Source of the DNA: Paracoccaceae bacterium
GTDB taxonomy: Bacteria > Pseudomonadota > Alphaproteobacteria > Rhodobacterales > Rhodobacteraceae
Direction: 5' to 3'
Assembly: GCA_003447515.1 (NCBI GenBank)
Contig: DLZA01000373.1
Coordinates: forward strand, 737-28,604
DNA length: 27,868 nt
The notes under the pieces are model-generated. The model was given only the letters and a program-made list of their open reading frames with translations, was not told the origin of the DNA and did no database searches. Both the position numbers and the translations under genes were made by a program. Positions 26,024 through 27,868 of this stretch are shown here, in pieces (positions within the stretch are counted from its first letter, which is position 1; each line of letters starts with the position of its first letter).

Positions 26024-27076
26024 TCAACTCTCGTAATACTCAAACGGATCTTCAGGCGCATAAGCCAGATTAAACCCAAACAATTCTAAGGTATTCGCCA
26101 TATGCTCTGGGGGCAAAGCGGTGAAACTCATGGATTTACCACTCACAGGATGGGTAATCATCAACGTTCGCGCGTGCAAATGCAACTTGCGGCTAATAGC
26201 TCCACCAAGCTGTGCGCCCCAACCCTCGCCTTCATTAGTTTGCGAATTAGTTCCGTATTTACCATCACCCACAATCGGATGCCCCATCTCGGCCATGTGC
26301 GCGCGTAACTGATGCGTACGTCCCGTTATTGGTGATAGTCCAACCCACGCTGCACGTTGTCCCATGCTTTCAATGACCGCAAAATCCGTTGTGGCACGCT
26401 TAGCTCCGTTCGTATGCTCAACTTCATCCGGATGAATGCACTGCATCCGCTCCCCTGCGCCATTTGGCCCATGCCCTAACGCTTTAACCAAACCGTATCG
26501 AATAGTTCCTACCTTCGGCATTGGATTTCCCGCAACCACCGCCCAATAAATCTTGCGCGTCGTACGCTGATGAAAGCTTTTAGCCAATCCAGCCGCGGCC
26601 CGACCTGTCCGCGCCATCACAAAAACGCCACTAGTATCCTTATCCAACCGATGTACTAACTTCGGCTTTGCATCAAAGTCAAACCGCAAAGCATCAGCTA
26701 GCCCATCAAGGTGGCGTGTCTGGCCTGACCCACCTTGCACCGCCAAACCAGCAGGTTTATTTAAAACGATTACATCATCGTCTTTATACATAACCAAATT
26801 GCGCATCATCTGTGTGTCAGCACTCGAAATAATCGCTTCTGGCTTTGGTCTGGGACTATCAGCATCAGGTAACGGGGGCACACGTACGATCTGCCCTGAT
26901 TGCAAACGCGTACTAGCTTTGACACGGCCCTTGTCCACTCGCAAATCACCCTTGCGACACATCTTTTCCACTCGCCCTTGGCTCAAGTGCGGAAACATGC
27001 TCCTGAGCCAACGATCCACACGCTGTTCTGCCGCATCTGCGGCCACTGCAATGTGCTGAACACCTGTACCACTCAT
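26024..27076 (-). CDS. rluC: RluA/RluC-family pseudouridine synthase
   Basis: This enzyme converts specific uridines of 23S rRNA to pseudouridine. The 350-residue product has an N-terminal S4 RNA-binding domain (about 18-65, QRVDRWLRSMFP ... VRVP) and the catalytic domain with HRLDKDTSG, where Asp145 is the nucleophile. Later motifs are RKIYWAVVAG, GRTHQLRAHMAEMGHPIVGDGKYG and the HLHARTL element. The RluC rather than RluD assignment rests on general resemblance and is less certain. The ATG chosen (27076) overlaps the crcB stop as ATGA; the longer open frame to 27184 lies within crcB. It is followed by the ATP12 gene after 3 nt. Confidence 0.92.
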   Translation of the reverse strand: MSGTGVQHIAVAADAAEQRVDRWLRSMFPHLSQGRVEKMCRKGDLRVDKGRVKASTRLQSGQIVRVPPLPDADSPRPKPEAIISSADTQMMRNLVMYKDDDVIVLNKPAGLAVQGGSGQTRHLDGLADALRFDFDAKPKLVHRLDKDTSGVFVMARTGRAAAGLAKSFHQRTTRKIYWAVVAGNPMPKVGTIRYGLVKALGHGPNGAGERMQCIHPDEVEHTNGAKRATTDFAVIESMGQRAAWVGLSPITGRTHQLRAHMAEMGHPIVGDGKYGTNSQTNEGEGWGAQLGGAISRKLHLHARTLMITHPVSGKSMSFTALPPEHMANTLELFGFNLAYAPEDPFEYYES

Positions 27077-27450
27077 GCCAATATAGCTCGCATTATCATA
27101 ACTCCTGCCATTAAAGCAAAGATTGCACCGATCACGGACCCAGTAACATAGACCATTGCAAAAGTCTGCCGCCCCTGCTCCCACAACGAAATTGCATCCA
27201 GCGAAAACGTTGAAAACGTTGTAAATCCACCCAAAACCCCCACCATCATAAACGGTGCAGCCTTTGCATCACCGATGCGTTCTAGCATCCAGACAGCCAC
27301 ACAGCCCATCAAGAAGGACCCAAGCAAGTTGACAAATATTGTACCTAAAGGCGACCCAACGGAAAATACCCGAACCATTGCTTGCACTGCAGCAAAACGA
27401 AGTACAGCTCCGAGCGCTCCACCCAAAGCTATTTGTAAAATTATAGTCAT
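27073..27450 (-). CDS. crcB: Fluoride ion channel CrcB/Fluc
   Basis: Fluc proteins export fluoride as dual-topology dimers. The 125-residue product has four membrane segments and the family motifs GGALGAVLRF (10-19), FVNLLGSFLMG (39-49, with the conserved Asn41) and GGFTTFSTFS (74-83, holding the phenylalanines of the fluoride path). Length is standard. Its stop overlaps the rluC start by 4 bp. The Shine-Dalgarno is weak. I looked for a fluoride riboswitch just upstream and did not see the expected pattern. Confidence 0.95.
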   Translation of the reverse strand: MTIILQIALGGALGAVLRFAAVQAMVRVFSVGSPLGTIFVNLLGSFLMGCVAVWMLERIGDAKAAPFMMVGVLGGFTTFSTFSLDAISLWEQGRQTFAMVYVTGSVIGAIFALMAGVMIMRAILA

Positions 27451-27468
27451 CAGAATATCACACAGTTT

Positions 27469-27576
27469 TTACACAAAAAAGGTAAGATTTTGCAATGCAC
27501 CTACCTCATTCAAGACATGCTGCACAAGACCCGCAAAAGTGCGTAAATCTGTCTCTGAAACGACCTCAAACACCTC
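27469..27576 (-). pseudogene. Possible remnant of an Lrp/AsnC-type regulator C-terminus
   Basis: On the minus strand, 18 bp before crcB, a 35-codon stretch bounded by stops reads like the last helix and strand of an Lrp/AsnC ligand-binding domain: EVVSETDLRTFAGLVQHVL, then NEVGALQNLTFF. The order D-L-x2-F-x2-LV-x2-VL-x2-VG followed by a T-rich strand fits that family. There is no in-frame upstream part: a TAA precedes it directly. If real, it is a decayed 3' end. It could also be chance or a short coding leader (a GTG at 27573 exists). Confidence 0.3.
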
Positions 27577-27868
27577 TTACTAGAATGCCATGTAGCTCAA
27601 TTATGCCGCTCGATAGAAATGTCCTGTAATACGTAAACAAATGGCTCACTGTCCTTTTTTAAAAATTTTTTCAACAATCACTTTTCATTATTCTCCAAAC
27701 CAAGTTAGGCTCTCAAGTTGAAGTATTAGATTTGCACAAATTGCCTCTTGGTGACGACAACACCAAATGTCTTTTTATGTTCTTTGAGAAAAAGTACACT
27801 TTATTTAGTGAATACACTTTTACGCTTATGTCGTTTTTTACCCAACTAAGGTTACATCAAAAACGTTT
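27577..27868. other. AT-rich non-coding end of window
   Basis: I see no convincing gene in this stretch. It contains a direct repeat TACACTTT (27795-27802 and 27813-27820, 18 bp apart), a small inverted repeat TTGGTG/CACCAA (27748-27766) and an A/T tract near 27655-27671. It may hold the promoter for a gene beyond the window edge. Confidence 0.4.

Noticed and set aside
27275..27583. 102-codon open frame on the plus strand
   Set aside because: It is mostly antisense to crcB and has no recognisable features.
27451..27600. Fluoride riboswitch before crcB
   Set aside because: I looked for the conserved GATGG/CCGC-type core and pseudoknot upstream of crcB and did not find it.
27597..27677. 26-codon open frame on the minus strand starting at TTG, with a lysine-rich start
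   Set aside because: It begins in an A/T tract, has no ribosome site and no recognisable similarity; chance is the simplest explanation.

Overview
The window looks like chromosomal DNA of a marine alphaproteobacterium of the Rhodobacteraceae (Roseobacter group). Supporting signs are an AapJQMP-type general amino-acid importer, an Mcl1-type malyl-CoA lyase, the ATP12 F1-ATPase assembly chaperone, an fmt block with a second degenerate deformylase, and moderate base composition with AT-rich intergenic DNA. The genus is not resolved. I see no rRNA, tRNA, CRISPR array, insertion sequence or phage gene.

Layout. (1) 101-2039, minus: an active peptide deformylase, a catalytically degraded deformylase paralogue and methionyl-tRNA formyltransferase (fmt), joined by 4-bp overlaps. 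(2) 2146-7613, plus: a PatB/MalY-type PLP enzyme, malyl-CoA lyase, a SAM methyltransferase, accA and a PPP-family phosphatase, mostly separated by 130-260 bp gaps. (3) 7801-14625: the homogentisate module. hmgA, fahA, an unusual metallo-beta-lactamase-fold protein, an FAD monooxygenase and a DUF2783-like small protein lie on the minus strand. A MarR regulator and maleylacetoacetate isomerase run divergently. The intergenic region has a strong promoter with a palindromic operator inside its -35/-10 spacer. (4) 14692-19787: an SDR, divergent from a tight plus-strand run argB - fatty-acid-hydroxylase-type membrane protein - ferredoxin-like protein - SixA-like phosphatase - M20 amidohydrolase. (5) 19886-24998, minus: the amino-acid ABC importer aapJ-aapQ-aapM-aapP, with a terminator hairpin after aapJ. 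(6) 25304-27450, minus: crcB, an rluC-type pseudouridine synthase and an ATP12 chaperone. The last 418 bp hold no convincing intact gene.

How the genes work together. HmgA, MaiA and FahA convert homogentisate to fumarate and acetoacetate. The three extra genes of the operon suggest a feeder or side reaction on a related aromatic acid. Acetyl-CoA formed downstream could enter the AccA and malyl-CoA lyase steps. AapJ captures amino acids in the periplasm, and AapQ/M with AapP import them.

Most striking observations. Both ABC permeases carry about 100-residue periplasmic insertions at the same topological position. The AapQ insertion resembles part of one lobe of the neighbouring binding protein AapJ, including two cysteines at exactly the same spacing (42). 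The second deformylase has lost its metal-binding Cys and its catalytic Glu. The metallo-beta-lactamase-fold protein has lost its second-metal ligands together. The hmgA operator array is unusually clear.
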